NCBI GenBank assembly: GCA_035764525.1
Contig: DASTZB010000320.1
Coordinates: forward strand, 1-12,036
Source: VBAS01 sp035764525
GTDB lineage: Bacteria > Bacteroidota > Bacteroidia > Chitinophagales > Chitinophagaceae
Length of the DNA stretch: 12,036 nucleotides
Direction: 5' to 3'
The first letter of the stretch is position 1. The number at the start of each line of letters is the position of its first letter. The notes under the pieces were generated by a model. The model ran no database searches, had not been told where the DNA came from, and saw only the letters and a program-made list of their open reading frames with translations. Both the position numbers and the translations under genes were made by a program. Shown in pieces: positions 1-7,372 of this stretch.

Positions 1-702
1 GTTTGGGTTTTGAGGATTGATATCCAACTCTACAGCACCTGTTGTATCATCAATATATAAAGTTTGTTTCCATGTTTTGCCGCCATCAGTTGTTTTGTAA
101 ACGCCTCTTTCTTTATTAGGAGAATATAAATGACCGAGCACTGCTACCCAGGCTATATTATTATCTGTTGGGTGTAATTGAACTTTTCCAATATGCTGTG
201 AATCGGGCAAACCAAGATATTCCCAGGTCTTGCCGCCATCATTACTTTTATAAACACCGATCCCCGCATAGGATGAACGGCTGCTATTTACTTCGCCAGT
301 TCCGACCCAGATGGTTTTTGTTTTCCAATTAACAGCAATGTCGCCGATCGAAATTATATCTACCGAATCAAAAATTGGTTGAAATGAAAGACCATTATTT
401 TTTGTATACCACAATCCGCCGGATGCATAAGCAACATAGAATTCTGTTGGATCATCAGGGTTTGCTTCGATATCACAAACTCTTCCACTCATTGTTACGG
501 GTCCGATATTGCGAAAGTTTATATCATTCAATACTGATCTTTTTTCAAGATCTTTTCGCTGTTGTACCGCCTTCATTCTGTCTTCTGCAGAGGTCGGAGC
601 GACTTGTGCGAATGTAATAATGTGCCAATTTGCTAATATGCCAATGATAAGCAGGAGTTTAGCCTTATTTCTGATGTGCCTAAATTTTAACAGGTGAAAC
701 AT
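1..702 (-). CDS. Secreted BNR/VPS10 (sortilin-like) beta-propeller protein, N-terminal part only
   Basis: Reading the minus strand from an ATG at 702-700 gives 234 codons with no stop up to the left edge, so the gene is cut by the window. Residues about 14-32 are hydrophobic and end in TFAQ, a signal peptide with probable cleavage near residue 32. A segment containing NIGPVTMSGRV (about 65-75) resembles the entry to the first propeller blade of the large (roughly 1000 aa) Bacteroidota WD40/YVTN/BNR-like proteins, often annotated as glycosyl hydrolase or sortilin-like. Two Asp-box motifs are visible, SNDGGKTW (153-160) and TTDGGKTW (204-211). Asp boxes sit on beta-propeller loops and do not prove enzyme activity. 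The likely location is periplasmic or outside the cell; substrate and function are unknown. It is divergent from the gene at 774 across 71 bp. Confident as a real partial gene of this fold, not confident about function. Confidence 0.88.
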   Translation of the reverse strand, partial: MFHLLKFRHIRNKAKLLLIIGILANWHIITFAQVAPTSAEDRMKAVQQRKDLEKRSVLNDINFRNIGPVTMSGRVCDIEANPDDPTEFYVAYASGGLWYTKNNGLSFQPIFDSVDIISIGDIAVNWKTKTIWVGTGEVNSSRSSYAGIGVYKSNDGGKTWEYLGLPDSQHIGKVQLHPTDNNIAWVAVLGHLYSPNKERGVYKTTDGGKTWKQTLYIDDTTGAVELDINPQNPN

Positions 703-724
703 AAACGCAGTCGTTTTTCGTTAT

Positions 725-732
725 TAATTTTG
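725..732 (+). promoter_or_regulatory. Candidate -7 box for the MORN-like gene
   Basis: TAATTTTG matches TAnnTTTG exactly and lies 41 bp before the ATG at 774, giving a leader of about 35 nt. A -33 element is not obvious. Together with the minus-strand box at 759-766 it would make overlapping divergent promoters in the 71-bp gap. Confidence 0.3.
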
Positions 733-758
733 GTAGTGAATTACCCATTAAGGAATTT

Positions 759-766
759 CAAACTTA
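759..766 (-). promoter_or_regulatory. Candidate -7 box for the BNR-protein gene
   Basis: On the minus strand this octamer reads TAAGTTTG, an exact match to the Bacteroidota primary sigma -7 element TAnnTTTG. It lies 56 bp upstream of the ATG at 702, leaving a leader of roughly 50 nt. I see no good -33 TTG element at the usual 19-21 bp spacing, so this is a candidate only. Confidence 0.35.
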
Positions 767-773
767 CTAAACA

Positions 774-1478
774 ATGCGTTATATCCTATTTATTATTCTT
801 TTGATTTCCATCAACGGTTTTTCGCAATGCAAAACTTATAAGATCGGCGTAAAAGGAGATACGCTGAATTGTGTGGACATGAAAGGAATGAAACAAGGGC
901 GTTGGGTGAATGAATTGCCGCCTCTTCGTGGTGAAAAAGGTTATGAAGAACAAGGTGTTTATATCAATGATAAAAAAGAAGGGCAATGGCAACAGTTTAC
1001 ATTGGATGGCGACTTGCTGGCCATAGAAAATTATCGCTGGGGAAATAAGAATGGACGGTGCATGTATTATAATCCATTTGGACAACCAGTACGTGAAGAA
1101 AGCTGGAAGGCGGTTAACCCCGACAACCCTTATGACACAGTTGATATTTATGGGTTGAATGATCCTACTAAAGTTGTCCGGAAAGAAGTTATTAAACTAG
1201 ATGGCCATACTCTTCGTCATGGCACCTGGAAATTTTTTGATCCTGATCTTGGAACTGTTGTTAAAACAGAACAATATAAACTTGATAAACTAACTGTTGC
1301 CGGTTCTGTGGAAGATGAACTAGCACCAATTGATATAAGTACTGGTTCAACTACAAAATCAAAATCTGATTCTACCGGTAAAAAAACAACCGCAAAACCA
1401 CAAGCCGTTCTTGATTACGAAAAAAAGAATGCGGGCAAAAAGAAAGTGAAAACAAGAGACGGGCAGACCGGATATTAA
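774..1478 (+). CDS. Secreted MORN-like (YwqK-type) repeat protein
   Basis: 234 aa starting with a typical signal peptide (MRYILFIILLISINGFSQ), cleaved probably just before or after Cys19. FSQC is not a good lipobox, so lipidation is doubtful. The body carries degenerate MORN-like units with the G-x-W/Y pattern: KQGRW (40-44), GVYINDKKEGQWQQF (61-75), ENYRWGNKNGRCMYY (85-99) and HGTWKFFDPD (149-158). Similar repeats occur in Bacteroidota proteins annotated as toxin-antitoxin system YwqK family antitoxin; that name follows a family label, and nothing here shows antitoxin activity because no toxin gene is adjacent. The C-terminal part (about 190-228) is rich in Lys, Ser and Thr, has low complexity and is probably disordered. 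The gene is convergent with the M1 peptidase downstream and ends 23 bp before a palindromic terminator. Confident as a gene, function unknown. Confidence 0.85.
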   Translation: MRYILFIILLISINGFSQCKTYKIGVKGDTLNCVDMKGMKQGRWVNELPPLRGEKGYEEQGVYINDKKEGQWQQFTLDGDLLAIENYRWGNKNGRCMYYNPFGQPVREESWKAVNPDNPYDTVDIYGLNDPTKVVRKEVIKLDGHTLRHGTWKFFDPDLGTVVKTEQYKLDKLTVAGSVEDELAPIDISTGSTTKSKSDSTGKKTTAKPQAVLDYEKKNAGKKKVKTRDGQTGY

Positions 1479-1501
1479 AAGTCCAAATTGAAAACATAAA
1501 A

Positions 1502-1533
1502 GTAAAAGCCATTTCAATTGAAATGGCTTTTAC
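1502..1533. terminator. Perfect 32-nt palindrome, probable bidirectional terminator
   Basis: The two 16-nt arms (GTAAAAGCCATTTCAA and its exact reverse complement) meet without a spacer, so the RNA would form a long hairpin from either strand. It sits between convergent genes, 23 bp after the MORN-like gene and 53 bp past the end of the first M1 gene. Runs of CTTTTAC at the base give short U tracts in both directions. The position and symmetry favour termination of both transcripts. Confidence 0.75.
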
Positions 1534-1563
1534 AATAGATATTATGAAAAAATCAATCTAAGT

Positions 1564-1586
1564 TCCCCCTTTAGGGGGACAGGGGG
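1564..1586. repeat. CCCCC-TTTA-GGGGG hairpin repeat next to the M1 copy 1 stop codon
   Basis: The palindrome TCCCCCTTTAGGGGGA (1564-1579) is followed by CAGGGGG directly before the stop codon (minus strand) of the M1 gene. It resembles a GC-rich hairpin repeat that I recall as frequent between genes in Bacteroidota genomes; that recollection could not be checked here. A related element lies in the equivalent place after the second M1 gene (4093-4119). In an AT-rich context this G/C-homopolymer hairpin is clearly out of the ordinary base composition. Confidence 0.6.
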
Positions 1587-3983
1587 TTAAAACGCTTTCT
1601 TCTTCTCCTCCGCTTTCTGCATCGGGTTATTTGGTTGAGGCTGATTTCTTCCGCCTTGCTGTGTTGCTTTAAACACCTGGAATTTTGTTTGCACTATTTC
1701 CTTTGGCCAAGTGTTATTGCTTTCATCAATATCTGCTGTTTCTCTCATCGGGTCAAGTTTCACTTCAGCAACTTCTTTATCTTTTACAAAAACTTTTGTA
1801 ACTCCTTTTTCATTCTTCCGCCACACCTGTGCAGGAATTTTTTCATATTCCTTTGTTCCGTCTTTGTATGTCCATTCAAGAATGATCGGCATTACTAAAC
1901 CACCTTTGTTGGTAAAACTGATTTCATAAAAGTTTTTATCAGCGATCTTTGCTTTTGTTTCATCATCCATTGGCGGCGTTCCTGTTTTTGTTTCAAGGGG
2001 ATAAGAAGCAGTATCATATTTTTCAATTCCCCTGGAATAACGCCAGTAAAAATCACGCAATGAAGTATCAACATCTGTTTGAAAAGAAATGTTTTGATCT
2101 TCGCGGTTCCTGACTTTTGAAATATCATCAAATCGTGGTGTTCTTGGCTGCTCCAGTTTTCTGTAAACAACTGTATCTTTTTGATTTCCGCCCATCACAA
2201 ACTCAGGTTTGAAATATTTTACAGAATCAATTGAAATATCAGTGGCATCAGTGCCATAAAACCAACCACGCCAGAACCAATCAAGGTCTTCGCCGCTTGC
2301 ATCTTCCATACTGCGGAAGAAATCGGCCGGTGTTGGATGTTTGAATGCCCAGCGTTTTGCATATTCTTTAAAAGCATAGTCAAAAAGCTCACGGCCCATG
2401 ACCGTTTCTCTTAATACATGAAGTGCAGTCGCCGTTTTTATATATTGGTTAGTAAAAAACTGGTTGATATTCTCTGAATTAGTCATGATAGGCTCCAGTT
2501 GATCTTTTGGCAACTTCATATAATCAGCAGTGATATATGCTTTGCCCCATGCAGGATATTTATTATCCCAAAGCTCTTCCGCTACTGTTTGCACAAAAGT
2601 GTTCAATCCTTCATCAAGCCATGTCCACTGGCGTTCATCACTATTAATGATCATTGGGAAAAAATTATGACCTACTTCATGTATCGTAACGGTTATGCAA
2701 TTATTCTTGGCGCCTTCAGTATATGTTCCATCCGGTTGTGCACGACCGGGATTAAAGCATATCATCGGGTATTCCATTCCATTAGCTGCCTCCACGCCTT
2801 GTGCAACCGGGTAGGGATAAGGAATAGAGAATTTTGAATAAGTTTTTATTGCATGTGCAACCGCTTTTGTTGAATAACGACGATAGATCGGGTAAGCTTC
2901 TTTACCATAATAACTCATGCACATTACTCTTCTGCCTTCAATTGTTGCCGGCATCGCATCCCAAACAAATTTTGGACTGCTTCCCCAGGCAAAGTCTCTC
3001 ACATTATCAGCTTTAAAAATGTAAGTTTTCTTGCGAGGCGTAGCCGAAGCAATCTGTTTCGGATTTCTTAACTCACTTGTCTTTGCATCCTCAAGTGTTA
3101 CTATTTCCATCACATCTTTTCCTGTTTGTGCTTTTTGCCAACGAGCCAATTGTACCGGTGATAAAACCTGTGCATAGTTTTGACATTCCCCGGTAGCGCC
3201 AACGACATGATCGGCAGGTACTGTCATTTGGACTCTGAAATTTCCAAATGTCAAAGCAAACTCGCCACGACCAGTGAACTGATGGTTTTGCCAACCCTGG
3301 AAGTCACTATACACACAAAGACGCGGATACCATTGCGTCATTGTAAAAATGTAATTGCCATTATCAGGAAAATATTCATAACCCCCGCGACCACCTTGCA
3401 CCATCCGATCTGATATATGATAGTTCCAGTCGATCTTCATTGTGATTTTTTGACCTGGTTTTAATGGAGTTGCAAGATCAACTCTCATCATTGTTTTATT
3501 GATAAGATATTTTATTGGCAAGCCTGAGGCATCCGTGAGTTTTAGAATGTTTAATCCGAAAACATTTGGCTTTGTTGATTCGATCATTCCTTTGGCATCG
3601 TCGGAACTAATCTTATTTGACATTGAGCTTCCTTCCTGATAACCTGCGTTATTTTTTGAACTATGTTCATTCTCATCCAGCTGAAACCATAAATAAGGAA
3701 GCACATCAGGAGAATTATTATAATAAGTAATTGTTTCGCCACCCGTGAGTTTTAAATTCTTTTCATCCAGTTCACATTTAATATCATAGTCACAGCGCTG
3801 CTGCCAATACTTTGGTCCCGGTGCACCACTTGCTGTTCTATATTCATTACCAGTTGGTAAAATATTTCCAAGCTGTTCAAATTTATTTCCATGATTGGAA
3901 GCTGCATTATTTTTTGTATCCTGGGCAGAAAGAAAGCTGATAGCAATTAGCTGAAAGCAACAAACGAAGAATATCTTTTTCAT
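1587..3983 (-). CDS. Secreted M1 family metallopeptidase, copy 1
   Basis: 798 aa with a signal peptide (residues 1 to about 20, ending FLSA before Gln). The zinc site is complete: HEVGH at 435-439, then 18 residues to Glu458 in WLDEGLNTF, which is the gluzincin HEXXH-X18-E pattern of M1 peptidases. NGMEYP (401-406) takes the place of the GxMEN exopeptidase motif, with Tyr at the position usually Asn. Tyr514 in QYIKTATALHVLRE fits the transition-state tyrosine. A FWRGWFYGTD motif (570-579) and a beta-rich C-terminal region with LDPMRETADIDESNN follow. It presumably cleaves peptides in the periplasm or outside the cell; the substrate is unknown. It is a tandem paralogue of the gene at 4121-6517, has the same length, and is downstream of it with a 137-bp gap. 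The ATG at 3983 is directly followed by the signal peptide, which supports this start. Confidence 0.95.
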   Translation of the reverse strand: MKKIFFVCCFQLIAISFLSAQDTKNNAASNHGNKFEQLGNILPTGNEYRTASGAPGPKYWQQRCDYDIKCELDEKNLKLTGGETITYYNNSPDVLPYLWFQLDENEHSSKNNAGYQEGSSMSNKISSDDAKGMIESTKPNVFGLNILKLTDASGLPIKYLINKTMMRVDLATPLKPGQKITMKIDWNYHISDRMVQGGRGGYEYFPDNGNYIFTMTQWYPRLCVYSDFQGWQNHQFTGRGEFALTFGNFRVQMTVPADHVVGATGECQNYAQVLSPVQLARWQKAQTGKDVMEIVTLEDAKTSELRNPKQIASATPRKKTYIFKADNVRDFAWGSSPKFVWDAMPATIEGRRVMCMSYYGKEAYPIYRRYSTKAVAHAIKTYSKFSIPYPYPVAQGVEAANGMEYPMICFNPGRAQPDGTYTEGAKNNCITVTIHEVGHNFFPMIINSDERQWTWLDEGLNTFVQTVAEELWDNKYPAWGKAYITADYMKLPKDQLEPIMTNSENINQFFTNQYIKTATALHVLRETVMGRELFDYAFKEYAKRWAFKHPTPADFFRSMEDASGEDLDWFWRGWFYGTDATDISIDSVKYFKPEFVMGGNQKDTVVYRKLEQPRTPRFDDISKVRNREDQNISFQTDVDTSLRDFYWRYSRGIEKYDTASYPLETKTGTPPMDDETKAKIADKNFYEISFTNKGGLVMPIILEWTYKDGTKEYEKIPAQVWRKNEKGVTKVFVKDKEVAEVKLDPMRETADIDESNNTWPKEIVQTKFQVFKATQQGGRNQPQPNNPMQKAEEKKKAF

Positions 3984-4049
3984 GTGATTAGTTTTAGCCG
4001 AATTAAAATTAAATGATTAACCTGTTCAAATAATTACCGTCAATAAAAA

Positions 4050-4078
4050 AAACCATCTTGATTATATCAGGATGGTTT
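4050..4078 (-). terminator. Rho-independent terminator of M1 copy 2
   Basis: On the minus strand the 13-nt arm AAACCATCCTGAT pairs with ATCAAGATGGTTT (one G-U pair, 3-nt loop), followed directly by a run of eight T on that strand (plus-strand A run at 4045-4052). It lies about 40 bp after the stop of the 4121-6517 gene and before the start of the next M1 gene. The two paralogues are therefore probably separate transcripts, with limited read-through. Confidence 0.85.
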
Positions 4079-4092
4079 CTGATTTAGTTCAC

Positions 4093-4119
4093 TAAGCCCC
4101 TTTAGGGGTTTGGAGTTGT
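4093..4119. repeat. CCCC-TTTA-GGGG hairpin repeat next to the M1 copy 2 stop codon
   Basis: CCCCTTTAGGGG (4097-4108) forms a short palindrome, followed by TTTGGAGTTGTG and then the stop codon of the minus-strand gene at 4121. The flank CTAAG precedes the hairpin here and also precedes the equivalent hairpin near 1564. It looks like a divergent member of the same dispersed repeat type, placed at the same spot relative to the paralogous gene. Confidence 0.55.
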
Positions 4120-4120
4120 G

Positions 4121-6517
4121 TTAAAATGCTTTTTTCTTCTCTGCCGCATTTTGCATCGGGTTCTTTGTACCCGCAGGTGCAAAAGGATTGCCCTGCTGTT
4201 TGAAAACAGTAAACTTTGACGGCTCAGTTATATTATTTGGCCATTTGTTATTTGACTCATCAATATCTGCAGTCTCTCTCATCGGATCAAGTTTTATACC
4301 TGTTACTTGTTTATCTTTTATAAACACTTTGGTCAATCCTTTTTCATTTTTTCTCCAGACCTGTGCAGGAATTTTTTCCACTTCTTTTGTTCCATCAGCA
4401 TAGGTCCATTCTATAATGATCGGCATAATAAGACCGCCCTTGTTTGAGAACTTCAACTCATAAAAATGTTTGTTCTGCAGTTTTTCTTTTGTTGCTTCAT
4501 CAATAGGAGGGTTGCCGGTCGTGCTACTAACGGTATAGCTGGCAGAATCATAAGGTTCCATTCCTCTGGCGTATCTCCAATAAAAATCACGAAGTGATGT
4601 ATCTGCATCAGTTTGGAAAGTAATGTTCTTATCTTCTTTGTTGCGGATCTTTGAAACATCTTCAAATGCATTTACTAAAGGCTTTTGAACTTTTCTTAAA
4701 AATGCAGTGTCCTTAACCGGAGTTACCGCAAAATCAGGTTTGAAATATTTAACTGTATCTAAAGAAATATCACAAGCATCGGTGCCATAGAACCATCCTC
4801 TCCAGAACCAGTCAAGATCTTCGCCGCTTGCATCTTCCATTGTACGGAAAAGATCAGCAGGCTCAGGATGTTTGAAAGCCCAACGTCTTGCATATTCTTT
4901 GAATGCATAATCGAACAGTTCACGACCCATAATAGTCTCACGAAGAATATTCATACCTGTTGCCGGTTTTGAATAAGCATTCGGGCCAAAGCCAATGATG
5001 TTTTCAGAGTTACTCATGATCGGCTCCAACTGATCTTTCGGCAACTTCATATAATCGGTGATTGTGTAAGCGGGTCCGCGGTTTACAGGAAATTTATTAT
5101 CCCATAACTCTTCAGTCAGGTATTCGCAAAATGTGTTTAACCCTTCATCCATCCAGCTCCATTGACGTTCGTCACTGTTGATGATCATTGGGAAAAAGTT
5201 GTGACCCACTTCATGAATTACAACTCCCAGCATACCATTCTTTGTGCCTTCACTGTAAGTGCCATCTTTTTCTGTACGACCAAAGTTGAAACAGATCATT
5301 GGATACTCCATACCATTGCTTGCTTCCACGCTTTGTGCAACAGGGTAGGGGTAAGGGATCGTGAATTTGGAATATGTTTTAATTGTATGTGCAACTGCTT
5401 TTGTTGAAAACTTACGATACAAACCATAAGCTTCTTTTCCATAATAGCTCATAGCCATTACTTTTTTTCCTTCCACATATGCAGGCATTGCATCCCAAAC
5501 AAATTTCGGACTGCTGCCCCATGCAAAGTCACGAACATTATCTGCTTTAAAGATCCATGTCTTCTTGCGAGGCGAAGCCGAAGCAATCTCAGTCGGATTT
5601 CTTTTTTCTGCAGCCTTCGCTTCATCAAGTGTAACTATCTCTATAACATCCTTTGCAGTTTGTGCTTTTTGCCAGCGGGCCATTTGTGCAGGAGATAATA
5701 CCTGGGCATAATTCTGACATTCACCTGTGGCGCCGATGACATGATTAGCAGGCACTGTCATTTGCACCTTAAAGTTTCCGAATGTCAACGCAAATTCCCC
5801 ACGTCCTGTGAACTGGTGATTCTGCCAACCCTGGAAATCACTGTACACACAAAGACGAGGATACCATTGTGTCATTGTAAACAGATAATTGCCATCTTCT
5901 GGAAAAAATTCATAACCACCACGACCACCTTGTTTCTGGCGATTCGAAATATTATAATTCCAATCAATAGTGAAAACAAACTTTTGTCCCGGCTTTAATA
6001 CAGTTGGCAATTCAACTCTCATCATTGTTTTATTGACAGTGTACTTCAAAGCCTTGCCCGTAGCGTCAACCATTCTTGTGATCTTATCACCAAAATCATT
6101 TGGCACAGCTGCATCTATTGTCCTTTCAATATTAGCAGAATTTGCTCTTGGAGCCAACGTACTCCCATCCTGGTAGTTCGCATTGTTTGATGAGCTATGT
6201 TGATTCTCATCCATCTGCAGCCACAGGTAAGTAAGCTGGTTAGGAGAATTATTATAGTAAGTAATAACCTCGCTACCTGTTAGCTTCAATTTTTTTTCAT
6301 CGAGTTCGCATTTGATATCATAGTCGCAGCGCTGCTGCCAGTACTTTGGACCCGGAGCACCGCTGGCGGTACGATATTCATTTGGTGTTGGCAATATTGT
6401 GCCCAACTGCTCAAACTTATTCCCATGATTACTATTGGGATTGTTTTGTGTGTTTTGTGCAATAAGAAAACTGCAGGCTATTAACTGCAGGCTGCACACG
6501 ATCAGAAATTTTTTCAT
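4121..6517 (-). CDS. Secreted M1 family metallopeptidase, copy 2
   Basis: 798 aa with a signal peptide (1 to about 20, ending FLIA before Gln). Key residues are at the same numbers as in copy 1: NGMEYP 401-406, HEVGH 435-439 and zinc ligand Glu458 in WMDEGLNTF. The catalytic tyrosine is Tyr515 in AYSKPATGMNILRE, shifted by a one-residue insertion. FWRGWFYGTD lies at 571-580, and the C-terminal tail again ends AEEKKKAF. In the first 100 residues I count 20 differences from copy 1, mostly in the signal peptide and just after it. Between residues 201 and 300 there are about 13. The copies therefore diverged a good while ago but both keep intact catalytic residues. The gene lies first in transcription order, 170 bp after the HupE-like gene on the same strand, and has its own terminator (4050-4078). 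Substrate unknown; secreted or periplasmic peptidase by family. Confidence 0.95.
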   Translation of the reverse strand: MKKFLIVCSLQLIACSFLIAQNTQNNPNSNHGNKFEQLGTILPTPNEYRTASGAPGPKYWQQRCDYDIKCELDEKKLKLTGSEVITYYNNSPNQLTYLWLQMDENQHSSSNNANYQDGSTLAPRANSANIERTIDAAVPNDFGDKITRMVDATGKALKYTVNKTMMRVELPTVLKPGQKFVFTIDWNYNISNRQKQGGRGGYEFFPEDGNYLFTMTQWYPRLCVYSDFQGWQNHQFTGRGEFALTFGNFKVQMTVPANHVIGATGECQNYAQVLSPAQMARWQKAQTAKDVIEIVTLDEAKAAEKRNPTEIASASPRKKTWIFKADNVRDFAWGSSPKFVWDAMPAYVEGKKVMAMSYYGKEAYGLYRKFSTKAVAHTIKTYSKFTIPYPYPVAQSVEASNGMEYPMICFNFGRTEKDGTYSEGTKNGMLGVVIHEVGHNFFPMIINSDERQWSWMDEGLNTFCEYLTEELWDNKFPVNRGPAYTITDYMKLPKDQLEPIMSNSENIIGFGPNAYSKPATGMNILRETIMGRELFDYAFKEYARRWAFKHPEPADLFRTMEDASGEDLDWFWRGWFYGTDACDISLDTVKYFKPDFAVTPVKDTAFLRKVQKPLVNAFEDVSKIRNKEDKNITFQTDADTSLRDFYWRYARGMEPYDSASYTVSSTTGNPPIDEATKEKLQNKHFYELKFSNKGGLIMPIIIEWTYADGTKEVEKIPAQVWRKNEKGLTKVFIKDKQVTGIKLDPMRETADIDESNNKWPNNITEPSKFTVFKQQGNPFAPAGTKNPMQNAAEKKKAF

Positions 6518-6612
6518 GTGATGTTTTTTGTTTTTTATTTTACAGAGTTTAGTAGTTCTATTTAGCTTTTCTTGCGTCGCACTTTTGTACGTTCAGTAAT
6601 TCTATTCAGCAA

Positions 6613-6671
6613 GTGAAACGTGAAATGTCAAACGTCACTTCCTCTTTCACATTTCACTTTTCACGTTTGAC
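6613..6671. repeat. Inverted array of 7-nt units (GTGAAAN / NTTTCAC)
   Basis: The left arm reads as consecutive heptamers GTGAAAC, GTGAAAT, GTCAAAC plus a partial GTCAC (6613-6638). After a short spacer the right arm reads TTTCAC, ATTTCAC, TTTTCAC, GTTTGAC (6645-6671), the same unit on the opposite strand. The arms can pair over about 24 nt with a few mismatches, giving a large imperfect hairpin. It lies in the 170-bp gap after the stop of the HupE-like gene and about 95 bp upstream of the M1 copy 2 start. There is no T run after the hairpin, so it is not a classical terminator. It could be a dispersed intergenic repeat or an operator-like array; the function is not determined. Confidence 0.65.
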
Positions 6672-6687
6672 GACAAAGAACTTTCGC

Positions 6688-7266
6688 TTACCAGGGAATT
6701 CTCTCCAACGCCATCTTCAAAGCCAATCCGAAAATTCCGGCGGACGCAAATATCACCCAATCTCTTCTATTTACTTTAAACAACATTACAAGAATGGTTG
6801 AGAACAAAAGTATGGTCAGTACTACAGCAATTTGTCCAACTTCCAACCCAACATTAAATCCAAATAATCCCCATCCGATCGACTGATCTGAAGCAAGCAT
6901 GAAACGAATGCTGTTTGCAAATCCCATTCCGTGTACTAATCCAAAGAACAAAGCCAAAAAATAATTTATACGTACAGATCTTGGCGTAAAACTTTTTTGA
7001 AAGAGGTTGATGATGGCTGTAAAAACGATGGTGCAGGGAATTAGAAATTCAACCCATTTTGATGAAAACCTGATTATATCAAATACACTTAATGCCAATG
7101 TGATGCTGTGCCCGATGGTGAAGGCCGTTACTAAGATCAATACCTGCTTCCAGTCCTTTAATAAATAAATAGCTGCCAGTGCCAAAATAAACAGCTGGTG
7201 ATCCAATGCTCCGATACTTATTATATGTTCCCAGCCGAGTTTGAAATAAAAACCGAAATCGCTCAT
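6688..7266 (-). CDS. HupE/UreJ-type multipass membrane protein
   Basis: From the ATG at 7266 the protein has 192 aa and starts MSDFGFYFKLGWEHI, which matches the usual start of this family. The frame stays open upstream to an ATG at 7356, but the extra 30 residues are not hydrophobic and not family-like, so I chose the shorter form. About six membrane segments are visible. Conserved histidines appear at WEH (14), LDHQLF (23), TIGHS (53) and FGLVHGMGFA (112), as in HupE/UreJ proteins, some of which are thought to move nickel or cobalt. In Bacteroidota this subfamily is common and its substrate is not established. It is divergent from the DUF6702 gene (106-bp gap) and lies upstream of the two M1 metallopeptidases on the same strand, which suggests, but does not show, a metal-related link. 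Confidence 0.85.
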   Translation of the reverse strand: MSDFGFYFKLGWEHIISIGALDHQLFILALAAIYLLKDWKQVLILVTAFTIGHSITLALSVFDIIRFSSKWVEFLIPCTIVFTAIINLFQKSFTPRSVRINYFLALFFGLVHGMGFANSIRFMLASDQSIGWGLFGFNVGLEVGQIAVVLTILLFSTILVMLFKVNRRDWVIFASAGIFGLALKMALERIPW

Positions 7267-7372
7267 AAATATTTGAAAGCTTTCTTCGAACCCTTGTCCT
7301 ATTTTTAACGTCTCAAATGAATCGGGCAACAAAATAAGCCGGACTTTTGTAAACAAAAAAACTATTGTTTTA

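Noticed and set aside
375..697. Plus-strand open frames of 62 and 80 codons
   Set aside because: They are antisense to the BNR-protein gene, whose minus-strand frame is open from 702 to the window edge and has clear motifs.
786..1085. Minus-strand 99-codon open frame
   Set aside because: It lies opposite the MORN-like gene, which has a signal peptide and repeats; the antisense product shows no plausible features.
774..1478. Toxin-antitoxin locus based on the YwqK family label
   Set aside because: No toxin gene is adjacent, the protein has a signal peptide, and the label comes from the MORN-like repeat rather than known antitoxin activity.
2499..3413. Plus-strand open frames of 60-112 codons opposite M1 copy 1
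   Set aside because: They lie antisense to a well-supported gene, have Cys/His/Ser-rich compositions typical of reversed coding sequence, and show no domain or signal.
5162..6176. Plus-strand open frames opposite M1 copy 2
   Set aside because: Antisense shadows of the paralogue; related shadows appear at matching places in copy 1, as expected from the shared coding sequence.
6613..6671. CRISPR-like repeat array
   Set aside because: The units are only 7 nt, adjacent without spacers, and inverted; no cas gene is present.
7267..7356. N-terminal extension of the HupE-like protein to the ATG at 7356
   Set aside because: The 30 extra residues are not family-like and would take up most of the divergent gap to the DUF6702 gene; the internal Met gives the usual family start and length.
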